A DNA stretch of 9,317 nt from an uncultured Ruminococcus sp. (GTDB lineage: Bacteria; Bacillota; Clostridia; Oscillospirales; Ruminococcaceae): positions 1 through 9,317 of the forward strand of contig CADBQZ010000116.1 in assembly GCA_902796865.1 (NCBI GenBank), in the 5' to 3' direction. Positions 1-7,534 of the stretch are shown piece by piece. The position numbers and the translations under genes are program-made. The notes under the pieces are model-generated. The model was not told the origin of the DNA and made no database searches. It saw nothing but the letters and a program-made list of their open reading frames with translations. Numbering within the stretch: the stretch's first letter is position 1; every line of letters starts with the position of its first letter.

Positions 1-1053
1 GAGAAAAAAGAGCTCCGCAATATGCAGCTTTTCACGCAGTATGCTATATCCGCATCAGCAGAAGCCTTAAAGGACAGCAGCACTGACTTTTCCGATCTTG
101 ATCCATTTGAAGTTGGAGTTATAATAGGCGTTGGCATCGGCGGTATCGAGTTTATCGAGGAACAGCACTCAAAAATGCTCGACAAGGGAGCATCAAGAAT
201 ATCACCTTTCTTCGTACCTATGATGATAGCTAATATGGCAGCAGGCTCGGTCGCTATGAAGTTAGGCTTCAAAGGCGATAACTTCTGTGCAACATCTGCC
301 TGTGCTTCGGGTACTCACGCTATAGGTGAGGCTTTCAGAAAGATAAAGGACGGCTATCTTACAGCCGCTGTCTGCGGCGGTGCCGAAAGCGCTGTAACAA
401 AATTCGTAATGGGCGGATTTTCAAGTATGCACGCACTTTCAAAGTCGCAGGATCCTCTGGACGCTTCAAAGCCTTTTGACAAGGAAAGAGACGGCTTTGT
501 TTTAGGTGAGGGTGCCGGAATACTTATCCTTGAAGAATACGAGCACGCTAAGGCAAGAGGTGCTAAGATATATGCAGAGCTTGCAGGCTACGGCGCTACA
601 GGCGATGCTTACCATATCACTTCACCTGACCCGGAGGGCGCTGGTGCCGCAAGAGCCATGAGCTTTGCGGTCAAAGAAGCAGGTCTTGAGCCTTCCGACA
701 TCACCTATATAAACGCTCACGGTACCTCCACCGGCTTAAACGATAAGTACGAGACAAGAGCCATCAAGAAGGCGCTGGGCGATGCCGCACAGGGCGTAAA
801 GATCAACTCCACCAAGTCCATGATAGGACATCTTCTCGGCGCAGCAGGCGGCGTAGAAGCAGTAGTTACAGCACTTAGCGTCAAGAACGACTTTATCCAC
901 AGAACAATAAACTATAAAACTCCCGACGAAGAGTGCGACCTTGACTACACAACAGACAAGGGCACAGATATACAAGTTGATGCCGCTCTTTCAAATTCAC
1001 TCGGATTCGGCGGTCACAATGGAACACTTTGCTTCAAGAAAGTAAACGACTAA
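1..1053 (+). CDS. fabF: beta-ketoacyl-ACP synthase II, 5' end missing
   Basis: FabF condenses malonyl-ACP with a growing acyl-ACP, releasing CO2, in the cytosolic type II fatty acid cycle. The frame is open from base 1, so the true start lies upstream; 350 codons are visible against about 410-415 for the family, so roughly 60 N-terminal residues are outside the window. The thiolase-fold Cys-His-His triad is present: the nucleophilic Cys in SACASGTH is codon 301-303, the first His in NAHGTST is 718-720, and the second His in SMIGHLLGAAGG is 829-831. The C-terminal SLGFGGHNGTL block is intact and the gene ends normally with TAA. It is the first visible gene of a tightly packed run; accB follows after 16 nt. 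FabF rather than FabB is chosen for the THAIGEA and GHNGTL wording and for the clostridial gene order; FabF/FabB overlap in sequence, so this rests partly on context. Confidence 0.96.
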   Translation, partial: EKKELRNMQLFTQYAISASAEALKDSSTDFSDLDPFEVGVIIGVGIGGIEFIEEQHSKMLDKGASRISPFFVPMMIANMAAGSVAMKLGFKGDNFCATSACASGTHAIGEAFRKIKDGYLTAAVCGGAESAVTKFVMGGFSSMHALSKSQDPLDASKPFDKERDGFVLGEGAGILILEEYEHAKARGAKIYAELAGYGATGDAYHITSPDPEGAGAARAMSFAVKEAGLEPSDITYINAHGTSTGLNDKYETRAIKKALGDAAQGVKINSTKSMIGHLLGAAGGVEAVVTALSVKNDFIHRTINYKTPDEECDLDYTTDKGTDIQVDAALSNSLGFGGHNGTLCFKKVND

Positions 1054-1060
1054 AAGGAGA
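1053..1060 (+). promoter_or_regulatory. ribosome binding site of accB
   Basis: AAAGGAGA begins at the last base of the fabF stop codon and ends 9 nt before the accB ATG. Overlap of the site with the upstream stop suggests translational coupling. Confidence 0.8.
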
Positions 1061-1069
1061 ACAGGATCT

Positions 1070-1552
1070 ATGAGCGATAAAATAATAGCCTGCGGACTTA
1101 CCCTCAAAGAGATAGAAAAGCTCGCAGACAAGGTTGAAAAAGGAAATCTTTCTAAAATAAAGATAAAAAACGACGACAGCGAAGTATGTATCGAAAAATC
1201 TTCTGCACCTGTAATGGCAGCAGTACCTCCGATGCCTATGCCTGTCCAGAGCGCAGCAGTTCCTGCTTCAGTTCCGGCAGAAGCAGCCGCTGTGACCGGT
1301 GAAGAAAAGACATATGACGGAAATGTAGTAAAGTCTCCTATCGTGGGAACATATTATGCAGCTCCCGCACCCGATAAAGATCCTTTCGTAACAGTAGGCA
1401 AGCAGGTATCAAAGGGCGACGTTATAATGATAATCGAGTCGATGAAGCTCATGAACGAAGTACAGAGCGAACTTGACGGTGTAGTTACAGAGATACTTGT
1501 TGATAACGGTGAACCTGTTGAATACGGTCAGCCGATAATGGTAATAAAATAA
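1070..1552 (+). CDS. accB: acetyl-CoA carboxylase biotin carboxyl carrier protein
   Basis: AccB (BCCP) carries the biotin that shuttles carboxyl groups from AccC to the AccD/AccA carboxyltransferase during malonyl-CoA synthesis. The 160-residue product has the usual layout: an N-terminal helical part (about 1-45), a flexible Pro/Ala/Met-rich linker (about 46-80) and a C-terminal biotinyl domain (about 82-160). The biotin site reads ESMKLMNEV, with the acceptor lysine at residue 126 (codon 1445-1447), 34 residues before the C-terminus as expected. Start ATG 1070 is fixed by the AAAGGAGA site 9 nt upstream. Modification by a biotin-protein ligase is expected from the family; none is encoded here. 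Gaps to fabF and fabZ are 16 and 24 nt, so it should be cotranscribed with both. Confidence 0.98.
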   Translation: MSDKIIACGLTLKEIEKLADKVEKGNLSKIKIKNDDSEVCIEKSSAPVMAAVPPMPMPVQSAAVPASVPAEAAAVTGEEKTYDGNVVKSPIVGTYYAAPAPDKDPFVTVGKQVSKGDVIMIIESMKLMNEVQSELDGVVTEILVDNGEPVEYGQPIMVIK

Positions 1553-1562
1553 ATTTTGATTC

Positions 1563-1568
1563 GGAGGG
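1563..1568 (+). promoter_or_regulatory. ribosome binding site that sets the fabZ start
   Basis: GGAGGG lies 8 nt before ATG 1577. A longer in-frame reading from TTG 1556 would have this site inside the gene and no site of its own, so ATG 1577 is preferred. Confidence 0.85.
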
Positions 1569-1576
1569 TTGCAAAA

Positions 1577-2011
1577 ATGCCTGAAATATTATACAATAGA
1601 GAACAGATAGAAGAGCTTATCCCTCACCGTGATCCGTTCCTTCTCATAGATGAGATACTTGAAATGGAACCCGGCAAAAAGGTAGTTGCGGTAAAGCATA
1701 TAAAAGAGGACGATTTCTGGTTCAAGGGACATTTTCCGGGACATCCGGTAACTCCGGGTGTTCTTATGATAGAAATGCTTGCCCAGGCAGGCTGTGCGGC
1801 AATGCTCGCACTTCCCGAAAATAAAGGAAAGATAGGCTTTTTCGGCGGTATTGACAAAGCCAAATTCAAAAGACAGGTAGTGCCCGGCGATACGCTCAGA
1901 CTCGAAGTCGAGATAATAAAAGTCAAAGGCCCTATCGGCATTGGAAAAGGCATCGCAACGGTCGATGGTCAGAAGGCGGTCACAGCCGAGATAACTTTTG
2001 CAATAAAATAG
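1577..2011 (+). CDS. fabZ: 3-hydroxyacyl-ACP dehydratase
   Basis: FabZ removes water from (3R)-hydroxyacyl-ACP to give trans-2-enoyl-ACP, the third step of each elongation cycle. From ATG 1577 the protein is 144 residues, the normal size for a single hot-dog fold FabZ. The catalytic pair is visible: His52 in [10 protein letters not shown] and Glu66 in [12 protein letters not shown], 14 residues apart as in the E. coli enzyme (His54/Glu68). The N-terminal [12 protein letters not shown] signature of the family is also present. It sits between accB and accC, an arrangement familiar from clostridial fatty acid clusters. Nothing in the sequence separates a plain FabZ from a FabN-type dehydratase/isomerase; FabN is an alternative I cannot exclude but have no evidence for. 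Confidence 0.96.
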   Translation: MPEILYNREQIEELIPHRDPFLLIDEILEMEPGKKVVAVKHIKEDDFWFKGHFPGHPVTPGVLMIEMLAQAGCAAMLALPENKGKIGFFGGIDKAKFKRQVVPGDTLRLEVEIIKVKGPIGIGKGIATVDGQKAVTAEITFAIK

Positions 2012-2033
2012 TTCTGAAAGAGAGCAGGATATC

Positions 2034-3377
2034 ATGTTTAAAAAAATACTTATTGCCAACCGAGGCGAAATAGCAGTCAGGATAATAAGAGCCTGCCGTG
2101 AGCTTGGGATCCACTGTGTAGCTGTATATTCAGAAGCGGACAGCACCGCTCTCCATGCACAGATAGCAGATGAATCGGTCTGCATAGGCCCTTCAAACAC
2201 CAAAGACAGCTATCTCAACATGGGCGCTATACTTTCGGCCTGCGAGATAACAGGCTGTGATGCTGTGCATCCGGGCTTCGGATTCCTTTCGGAAAATGCA
2301 CACTTTGCAAAGATGTGCAGAAAATGCGGTATAGAATTTATCGGCCCGTCACCTGAATCTATTGAGATGTTAGGCGATAAAGCTACCGCAAAAGAGACTA
2401 TGAAAAACGCCGGAGTACCTGTAATACCCGGTTCAGAAGGCGCTGTAAGAACTGTCGAGGAAGCAAAAGCTGCTGCCGAAAAGATAGGCTATCCTCTTCT
2501 TGTAAAGGCATCAGCAGGCGGCGGCGGACGAGGCATAAGACTCGTGGAAAGCGCCGATCAGCTCGAATCACAGATAAATATAGCAAAACAGGAAGCTAAA
2601 AACTTCTTCGGTGATGATGCTGTATATATGGAAAGGTTCGTAAAAGACCCACGCCATGTCGAGATACAGATACTCGCTGACAAACAGGGCAATGTTATCC
2701 ATCTCGGAGAGCGTGACTGTAGTATGCAGAGACGCAACCAGAAAGTACTCGAAGAAAGCCCAAGCCCTGTTATGACTCCCGAACTCAGAGAAAAAATGGG
2801 AGAAGCTGCTAAAAAAGCAGCAAAAGCCTGCGGATATTACAATGCAGGTACGATAGAATTTTTGCTTGAAAACGACAAAGATTTCTATTTTATGGAAATG
2901 AATACAAGAATACAGGTCGAACACCCTGTCACAGAATTTGTAACAGACGTTGATCTGGTAAAGGCACAGATAAAGATCGCCGCCGGAGAACCTCTTGAAT
3001 ACAGTCAGAGTGATATAAAGCTCCGTGGACACTCTATCGAATGCCGTATAAATGCAGAAGACCCGAAGCATGGTTTCAGACCTTCCCCCGGAGAGATAAA
3101 AGCTCTCCATACACCGGGAGGCCCCGGAATTAGAATTGACAGCGCAGCATATCAGGGATATACTATCTCGCCTTATTATGATTCAATGATAGCAAAATTA
3201 ATAGTTCACGCTCCGACAAGGGACGAAGCAATAATGAAAATGAAATGGGCACTCGCTGAATTTATAGTTGACGGCGTTGAAACAAATATCGACTTCCAGC
3301 TCGCATTGGTAAGGGACGAGACCTTCCAGAGCGGAAAATATACAAACAGGTTTTTAGAAAACTTCAAATTTGAATAA
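2034..3377 (+). CDS. accC: acetyl-CoA carboxylase biotin carboxylase subunit
   Basis: AccC uses ATP and bicarbonate to carboxylate the biotin on AccB. The 447-residue product matches the usual length (E. coli 449). The N-terminal domain opens with [14 protein letters not shown]. The ATP-grasp domain (about 115-320) holds Lys116, Lys158 ahead of the glycine-rich loop ASAGGGGRG, Glu288 and Asn290 in [12 protein letters not shown], and the catalytic Arg292, Gln294, Val295 and Glu296. Arg338 in ECRINAEDP is also present, so the active site is complete and mostly keeps the E. coli numbering. The start ATG 2034 follows a weak purine-rich site (GAGCAGG); the gap from fabZ is 22 nt. A pyruvate carboxylase or propionyl-CoA carboxylase subunit is made unlikely by the length and by the neighbours accB, accD and accA. 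Confidence 0.98.
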   Translation: MFKKILIANRGEIAVRIIRACRELGIHCVAVYSEADSTALHAQIADESVCIGPSNTKDSYLNMGAILSACEITGCDAVHPGFGFLSENAHFAKMCRKCGIEFIGPSPESIEMLGDKATAKETMKNAGVPVIPGSEGAVRTVEEAKAAAEKIGYPLLVKASAGGGGRGIRLVESADQLESQINIAKQEAKNFFGDDAVYMERFVKDPRHVEIQILADKQGNVIHLGERDCSMQRRNQKVLEESPSPVMTPELREKMGEAAKKAAKACGYYNAGTIEFLLENDKDFYFMEMNTRIQVEHPVTEFVTDVDLVKAQIKIAAGEPLEYSQSDIKLRGHSIECRINAEDPKHGFRPSPGEIKALHTPGGPGIRIDSAAYQGYTISPYYDSMIAKLIVHAPTRDEAIMKMKWALAEFIVDGVETNIDFQLALVRDETFQSGKYTNRFLENFKFE

Positions 3378-3396
3378 AAGGCGGTGAAAGTGGCAA

Positions 3397-4272
3397 ATGA
3401 GTAATATTTTTAATGTTGTATCAAAAAGATTCAACAGCGGAAGCAGCGAACCGGAAAATAAAAACAATGTCAAAAATAATATACCCGACAATCTGTTTTT
3501 CAAGTGTCCAAGATGCCGCACTGTTGTTCCGAGATACACCTACAGAGATGTGAACAGAGTCTGCCCCAACTGTAACTATCACGGAAGACTCACCGCACAG
3601 CAGAGGATAGCACTTACAGTCGATAAAGGAAGCTTTCGTGAGATAGACGGCGGAATGATGAGCCGTGACCCGATAGACTTCCCTGACTATACAAAAAAAC
3701 AGCAGGCGCTCCGTGAATCTACCGGACTTAAAGACGCTATAATAACCGGGGAAGCAAGAATAAGACGCATACCGGTGATGATAGGCGTTATGGATACACG
3801 CTATATGATGGCTTCAATGGGAAGCGTTGTCGGTGAAAAGATAACACGAACTATAGAAACAGCGACACGTAAAAAAATGCCTGTAATAATGTTTACAGCA
3901 TCGGGCGGTGCCAGAATGCAGGAAGGTATAGTTTCTCTTATGCAGATGGCAAAGACCTCCGGAGCTGTCGCAAAACACAATGAAGCAGGACAGCTTTACA
4001 TCACCGTTCTGACAGACCCCACAACAGGCGGTGTCACAGCATCGTTTGCATCTTTAGGTGATATAATAATAGCTGAACCTAAAGTGCTTGTAGGATTTGC
4101 CGGAAGACGTGTCATAGAAGGAACTATAAAGCAGAGACTTCCCGACGACTTCCAGCTTGCAGAATTTTTGCTTGATAAAGGATTTGTCGATATGATAGTC
4201 GAAAGAAAACGCATGAGAAGTGTTCTATCGCATCTTATGACGCTTCACGGCTATAAAAAGATAGAGGATTGA
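3397..4272 (+). CDS. accD: acetyl-CoA carboxylase carboxyltransferase beta subunit
   Basis: AccD pairs with AccA to move the carboxyl group from biotin to acetyl-CoA. The 291-residue protein starts with a low-complexity Asn/Ser-rich tail (about 13-30), then the zinc ribbon characteristic of bacterial AccD: Cys37, Cys40, Cys56 and Cys59 (C-x2-C-x15-C-x2-C). The crotonase-fold carboxyltransferase domain follows, with SGGARMQEG (Gly170 to Gly177), TDPTTGGVTASFASLGD (from Thr206) and GFAGRRVIEGT (from Gly233), the oxyanion and acyl-CoA binding segments. Start ATG 3397 has AAGGCGGTGA about 10 nt upstream. A GTG at 3390 is in another frame. The stop codon overlaps the accA ribosome binding site, consistent with equal production of the two subunits. 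Confidence 0.97.
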   Translation: MSNIFNVVSKRFNSGSSEPENKNNVKNNIPDNLFFKCPRCRTVVPRYTYRDVNRVCPNCNYHGRLTAQQRIALTVDKGSFREIDGGMMSRDPIDFPDYTKKQQALRESTGLKDAIITGEARIRRIPVMIGVMDTRYMMASMGSVVGEKITRTIETATRKKMPVIMFTASGGARMQEGIVSLMQMAKTSGAVAKHNEAGQLYITVLTDPTTGGVTASFASLGDIIIAEPKVLVGFAGRRVIEGTIKQRLPDDFQLAEFLLDKGFVDMIVERKRMRSVLSHLMTLHGYKKIED

Positions 4273-4278
4273 GGAGAG
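4271..4278 (+). promoter_or_regulatory. ribosome binding site that sets the accA start
   Basis: GAGGAGAG starts inside the accD TGA stop (4270-4272) and lies 8 nt before ATG 4287. A longer reading from TTG 4269 would start inside accD with no site of its own, so it is rejected. The overlap points to coupled translation of accD and accA. Confidence 0.85.
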
Positions 4279-4286
4279 CATTCAGA

Positions 4287-5090
4287 ATGAGCGAATTAAC
4301 AGCGTGGGAGCGTCAGCTCCTTGTCCGTGAAAAAACACGCCCTACCGTGAATGATTATATACCGCTGATTTTTGACGAGTTTTATGAACTTCACGGAGAC
4401 AGGCTCTACGGCGATGATGCTGCAATAATGGGCGGCATCGGCAGGATAGATGACCAGCCGGTGACTATACTTGCAGAAGTCAAGGGAAGAGATCTTAATG
4501 AAAATAAAAAGACCAACTTTGCAATGCCTCATCCCGAAGGATACCGAAAAGCATTGAGGCTTGCAAAACAGGCTGAGAAATTTCACCGCCCTGTAGTGTG
4601 TTTTATAGATACTCCCGGAGCATTCTGCGGTATTGAAGCGGAAGAACGAGGACAGGGTGAAGCTATCGCACGAAACATAATGGAATTTATGCGCCTGAAA
4701 ACACCTGTGATCTCGGTGGTATTGGGTGAAGGCGGAAGCGGCGGAGCGCTCGCACTCGGAGTATGTGATAAACTCGGAATGTTAGAGAACGCTCTTTACT
4801 CGGTAATTTCCCCAAGAGGCTGTGCAAGCATACTATGGAAAGACGCTTCAAGAGAGCATGAAGCCTGCGATGTCCTGCACATAACTGCCGAGGATATGGT
4901 GAAATTCGGTGTTGCGGAAGGCATAATAGAAGAACCTAATGGCAGCGCCGAACATGACGTGTACAAAACAGCGGAAAATATCAAGGATTTTTTGGTAGAT
5001 TCGCTGAAAGAAAATTTGCGAAAAGATATTGACATTTTGCTCGAACAAAGGTACACTAAGTTTAGGAAAATCGGAGAGTTCACAGAATAA
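4287..5090 (+). CDS. accA: acetyl-CoA carboxylase carboxyltransferase alpha subunit
   Basis: AccA forms the carboxyltransferase with AccD and helps bind carboxybiotin. From ATG 4287 the protein has 267 residues, shorter at the N-terminus than the E. coli (319) or Bacillus (about 325) proteins; short AccA is common in anaerobic Firmicutes and no domain is lost. Visible family blocks are ELHGDRLYGDD, the DTPGAFCGIEAEERGQGEAI block (from Asp108), GEGGSGGALALG (from Gly147), with two adjacent main-chain glycine pairs forming the oxyanion region, and YSVISPRGCASILWKD. It lies 14 nt after accD. No terminator hairpin is seen after its TAA, so some transcripts may continue into acpP. Confidence 0.97.
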   Translation: MSELTAWERQLLVREKTRPTVNDYIPLIFDEFYELHGDRLYGDDAAIMGGIGRIDDQPVTILAEVKGRDLNENKKTNFAMPHPEGYRKALRLAKQAEKFHRPVVCFIDTPGAFCGIEAEERGQGEAIARNIMEFMRLKTPVISVVLGEGGSGGALALGVCDKLGMLENALYSVISPRGCASILWKDASREHEACDVLHITAEDMVKFGVAEGIIEEPNGSAEHDVYKTAENIKDFLVDSLKENLRKDIDILLEQRYTKFRKIGEFTE

Positions 5091-5119
5091 CAGACTCTTC
5101 CGTATTGTTACGTTATAAT
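5091..5119 (+). promoter_or_regulatory. probable sigma-A promoter of acpP
   Basis: A perfect TATAAT occurs at 5114-5119. At 17 bp spacing the -35 position (5091-5096) reads CAGACT, keeping only the GAC core of TTGACA. Transcription would start near 5126, leaving about a 50-nt leader before acpP. The gap of 85 nt, far larger than elsewhere in the cluster, supports a separate promoter. The weak -35 limits confidence. Confidence 0.5.
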
Positions 5120-5135
5120 GGTGAATAAATACACC
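5120..5135 (+). promoter_or_regulatory. small inverted repeat at the acpP promoter
   Basis: GGTG, 8 AT-only bases, CACC begins one base after the -10 box and spans the predicted transcription start. It could be an operator half-site pair, but four-base arms are short enough to arise by chance. It does not match the FapR or FabT operators as I remember them. Confidence 0.2.
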
Positions 5136-5162
5136 TTTATATAAAAAAGAAAAAGAAACGAT

Positions 5163-5167
5163 GGAGG
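5163..5167 (+). promoter_or_regulatory. ribosome binding site that sets the acpP start
   Basis: GGAGG lies 8 nt before ATG 5176. An in-frame ATG at 5161 overlaps this site and has none of its own, so the 75-residue reading from 5176 is preferred over the 80-residue one. Confidence 0.9.
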
Positions 5168-5175
5168 TTACTCAA

Positions 5176-5403
5176 ATGGTATTTGAAAAGGTAAAAGCTA
5201 TAGTTGTGGATCAGCTCGACGTTGAAGAAGATAAGGTAGTAGCTGATGCTGTTATCACAGAAGATCTCGGCGCTGACTCACTCGATGTAGTTGATCTTGT
5301 TATGTCGATTGAAGAAGAATTCGACATGGAGATCCCTGATGAGGCTGTTGAAGGAATCAAGACAGTCGGCGATATAGTTAAATATATCGAATCAAACCAG
5401 TAA
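5176..5403 (+). CDS. acpP: acyl carrier protein
   Basis: ACP carries acyl intermediates on a 4'-phosphopantetheine arm through every step of fatty acid synthesis. The 75-residue, strongly acidic protein matches the family length. The attachment site [11 protein letters not shown] is intact, with Ser35 (Ser36 in the usual E. coli numbering) as the phosphopantetheine acceptor. The recognition helix after it ([14 protein letters not shown]) is typical of the fatty acid ACP rather than of polyketide or peptide carrier proteins, and the location next to accA agrees. ACP is usually made in much greater amounts than the enzymes, which fits a private promoter and a strong GGAGG site. It ends with TAA, followed directly by TAG, and then two terminator hairpins. 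In several clostridial clusters acpP lies near fabH/fabK; here it is at the far end. Confidence 0.98.
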   Translation: MVFEKVKAIVVDQLDVEEDKVVADAVITEDLGADSLDVVDLVMSIEEEFDMEIPDEAVEGIKTVGDIVKYIESNQ

Positions 5404-5420
5404 TAGAAAAAATTTATTTT

Positions 5421-5465
5421 AAATAAAGGCTGCACAGAATACTCTATGCAGCCTTTATTTTTGTA
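5421..5465 (+). terminator. rho-independent terminator after acpP, likely bidirectional
   Basis: A perfect 14-bp inverted repeat (5421-5434 with 5447-5460, AAATAAAGGCTGCA and its complement) encloses a 12-nt loop. A U-rich tail follows on the + strand, and an A-rich stretch upstream supplies a U tail on the other strand. It should end the fatty acid transcript and can also stop read-through from the opposing operon. Confidence 0.92.
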
Positions 5466-5469
5466 TACA

Positions 5470-5507
5470 AAAAAGCGGATACTCTCTATACTTAGTATCC
5501 GCTTTTT
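5470..5507 (-). terminator. second terminator, for the clc operon, likely bidirectional
   Basis: A perfect 14-bp inverted repeat (5470-5483 with 5494-5507, core AGCGGATACT) has a 10-nt loop, with A and T runs forming the base of the stem on both sides. It lies 47 nt past the clc stop on the - strand. With the hairpin at 5421 it forms a back-to-back terminator pair between convergent genes. Confidence 0.88.
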
Positions 5508-5554
5508 CATATTTCTGCTCAATATCTCTGCATGATCTTTATTAAATACAAGTG

Positions 5555-6829
5555 TTATTTTCTGCCAACTTTTTTGTCGATGTATTTTGGCTCAAGTTTT
5601 GAATAGACGATCTTCTGTTCACTGTAAAGTCCTGCATAGCCCGAAACAACATAGGCAATACTGCAAGCCAGAAGATAAAATATAAAATGCTCCGCTCCGA
5701 AAAGCTCCATGCTAAGTATGACCGCCGTTATAGGACAGTTTGTCACTCCGCAGAACAGGCAGCAAAGCCCGACCGCAGCCCCGAATGAACAATCAAGCCC
5801 GATAAGCGGTGCAAAAAAGCTTCCGAATGCAGAACCTGCAAAGAACACCGGAAGTATCTCGCCGCCCTTATATCCGCAGCCTAGTGTAATAGCCGTAAAT
5901 ATCATCTTCAAAATAAACTCTTCGGCACCTGCCGGTGTCACAAACGCTCTCATTATAGCATCCGAACCAGCACCGTTATAGTCGTAAGTTCCGATAATGA
6001 ATGTGAGCGCTGCAACGATAACACCGCCCGAAGCCGTCTTTATATATTGATTCTTAAAAAAGTGACTGAAAGCTTTGCCTGACATTTTCAGCATATAGCA
6101 AAAAAGTATGCTCAGCAGTCCGCATAAAGCCGCAAGAAGTGCCGTCCTGAGATATGCTGTAAAATTAGTGCTTTCGAGTATCACGCTCACGCTCATAGCC
6201 TTTACGCCAAAAAAAGACGACACCTTTAATCCGGTTATAGCCGCTATAACGCATGGCACGATAGCACTGTAGTGCATTATACCAACGCTTATAACTTCCA
6301 TAGAAAAAAGCGCCGCTGCCGCAGGAGTACCAAAAAGAGCCGCAAATCCTGCGCTCATGCCGCACATGGTTATTATCCTGTGGTCTTGCTTATCGAATTT
6401 TAAAAGCAGTCCTATCTGAGAGCCTACACTTCCTCCTATCTGAAGAGCCGCACCCTCTCTTCCTGCCGAACCGCCTCCAAAATGAGTAAACACGGTGCCG
6501 AAAAATATACTGAGAGTATTCTTCCATGTCATCTTTTCGCCGTCACGAACAGCCATTATCACCATATTAGTACCCTTGTCGAAACGAAGTCCAAGAATAT
6601 GATATACAGCCGTTACTGCAAGTCCGCACAATGGAAGCGAAAGCAGGATAAGCGGATATTTTTCACGCAGGCTTGCACATTCAGACAAAAGGAAATTGAA
6701 CCCTGCTGCTATAAGTCCCACAACAACACTTACAGCAACAGCGATCAATGACCATTTTATAAGACTTTCAAATGTCTTGTCAACAAAACGTTCTGCCTTT
6801 CTCCAAAGCAGAAGAAACGAAAGCTTCAT
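5555..6829 (-). CDS. CLC-family anion transporter, probable fluoride/proton antiporter (CLC-F type)
   Basis: The 424-residue membrane protein has many hydrophobic helices and no C-terminal CBS domains. CLC motifs are visible: GGGSAGREGAALQIGGS, where Glu125 is the external gating glutamate, and KGGEILPVFFAG (from Lys321) in the place of the GxFxP motif. The chloride-binding GSGIP motif is not conserved; the matching stretch reads GTNMV (Gly86-Val90), so the serine that binds chloride is absent. The internal proton glutamate (E203 in E. coli ClC-ec1) aligns with Val180, next to Glu179. Loss of the serine, loss of the inner glutamate, and a GGExxP motif are, as I recall, hallmarks of the CLC-F branch that exports fluoride in exchange for protons. 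The start ATG 6829 is 6 nt after the lipoprotein stop, with only a weak GGAAGA site, so translation is probably coupled. A general chloride transporter is the main alternative. Confidence 0.88.
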   Translation of the reverse strand: MKLSFLLLWRKAERFVDKTFESLIKWSLIAVAVSVVVGLIAAGFNFLLSECASLREKYPLILLSLPLCGLAVTAVYHILGLRFDKGTNMVIMAVRDGEKMTWKNTLSIFFGTVFTHFGGGSAGREGAALQIGGSVGSQIGLLLKFDKQDHRIITMCGMSAGFAALFGTPAAAALFSMEVISVGIMHYSAIVPCVIAAITGLKVSSFFGVKAMSVSVILESTNFTAYLRTALLAALCGLLSILFCYMLKMSGKAFSHFFKNQYIKTASGGVIVAALTFIIGTYDYNGAGSDAIMRAFVTPAGAEEFILKMIFTAITLGCGYKGGEILPVFFAGSAFGSFFAPLIGLDCSFGAAVGLCCLFCGVTNCPITAVILSMELFGAEHFIFYLLACSIAYVVSGYAGLYSEQKIVYSKLEPKYIDKKVGRK

Positions 6830-6835
6830 GGCTCA

Positions 6836-7468
6836 TCAGTCTTCCACTATCATATCAGGAGTTATTGTATACTGTGAGCTATCGTAAACGTTTTCACCGC
6901 TTCTTGGAGTAAACTCAAAAATAGCTTCCTTCCATTCTTCCGGAGTAGTAAATGTCACATATCCTTTGACAGTCTGACCCGGCTCTGCATCATAATTCAG
7001 ATCCTCAAAGTCTTCGATAGCTCTTCTTGCGATAATAGAAGTTACGGTGTCAAGACCAAGCTCCTTATCGCCGCCGTCAACCGATACCGAGAAGTTTCCG
7101 AGACTTGACACTGTTATGGTATCCTTTGTATTATTTGTTATCTCTACCAATGCAGCGTAAAGATTTCTAGGCTCCGGATATCTGTCATCAGGATCAAGAG
7201 TGTCGATGTAGACAACTTTCTTTATAGTTGAATCGCATCCGCCTACTGTTACCTTTTCATCTAAACCGCCTTTTACTATTTGAGCACTGTCTCTTGCTTC
7301 CTTTTCAGCAGAATCAAGAACAGCCGCCGAATCCACGTAAGAATTCTGGCTGTCATAGTATACTACATTTGCTCCGCCCGTGCTTTCTTTGCCGTCTGAA
7401 CAGCCGCAAAACGGTACTGCAAGAACAGCCGCAGACATCACAGCAATAATTGATCTCATATTTTTCAT
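6836..7468 (-). CDS. secreted lipoprotein with DUF4352-like beta-sandwich domain
   Basis: The 210-residue protein begins with a signal peptide: Lys2/Arg5, a hydrophobic core (about 7-20) and a lipobox-like PFCGC, with Cys23 the likely lipidated residue (Gly at -1 fits; Phe at -3 is unusual). A Ser/Asp-rich spacer (about 24-70) leads to a domain (about 71-200) containing YAALVEITNNTKDTITVSS, then AEPGQTVKGYVTF and IFEFTP. Such 'ligand-free' immunoglobulin-like beta patterns are typical of DUF4352/DUF5067 lipoproteins of Gram-positive bacteria, whose role is mostly unknown. GGAGGG (7473-7480 region) lies 5 nt or so upstream of ATG 7468. It is the first gene of an operon with the CLC transporter, implying a possible joint envelope role, but I cannot assign a function. 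The family call rests on pattern memory only. Confidence 0.75.
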   Translation of the reverse strand: MKNMRSIIAVMSAAVLAVPFCGCSDGKESTGGANVVYYDSQNSYVDSAAVLDSAEKEARDSAQIVKGGLDEKVTVGGCDSTIKKVVYIDTLDPDDRYPEPRNLYAALVEITNNTKDTITVSSLGNFSVSVDGGDKELGLDTVTSIIARRAIEDFEDLNYDAEPGQTVKGYVTFTTPEEWKEAIFEFTPRSGENVYDSSQYTITPDMIVED

Positions 7469-7472
7469 AATT

Positions 7473-7480
7473 ACCCTCCG
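7473..7480 (-). promoter_or_regulatory. ribosome binding site of the lipoprotein gene
   Basis: On the - strand this reads CGGAGGGT, ending 4 nt before the ATG at 7468-7466. It is the strongest site in the two-gene operon; the clc gene has only a weak one. Confidence 0.8.
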
Positions 7481-7505
7481 AGAAAATTTAATTGATGTAT
7501 TATAT

Positions 7506-7534
7506 ATTATACCACTTTATTCCGGAAATTTCAA
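7506..7534 (-). promoter_or_regulatory. sigma-A promoter of the lipoprotein-clc operon
   Basis: On the - strand TTGAAA (7534-7529), a 17-bp spacer and a perfect TATAAT (7511-7506). Transcription should start near 7499, giving a leader of only about 30 nt, too short for a riboswitch. The -35 box lies about a dozen bases past the hairpin of the upstream terminator. Confidence 0.85.

Noticed and set aside
1589..2203. A 204-codon - strand frame opposite fabZ and the start of accC
   Set aside because: It spans two well-supported genes in reverse, with no start signals; a shadow frame.
2568..3110. A 180-codon - strand frame opposite accC
   Set aside because: It is antisense to highly conserved AccC active-site codons and its product is Phe/Cys/Tyr-rich nonsense typical of reverse frames.
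5709..5981. A 90-codon + strand frame opposite the CLC gene
   Set aside because: It is a shadow of the CLC coding sequence on the other strand, without its own promoter or ribosome binding site.
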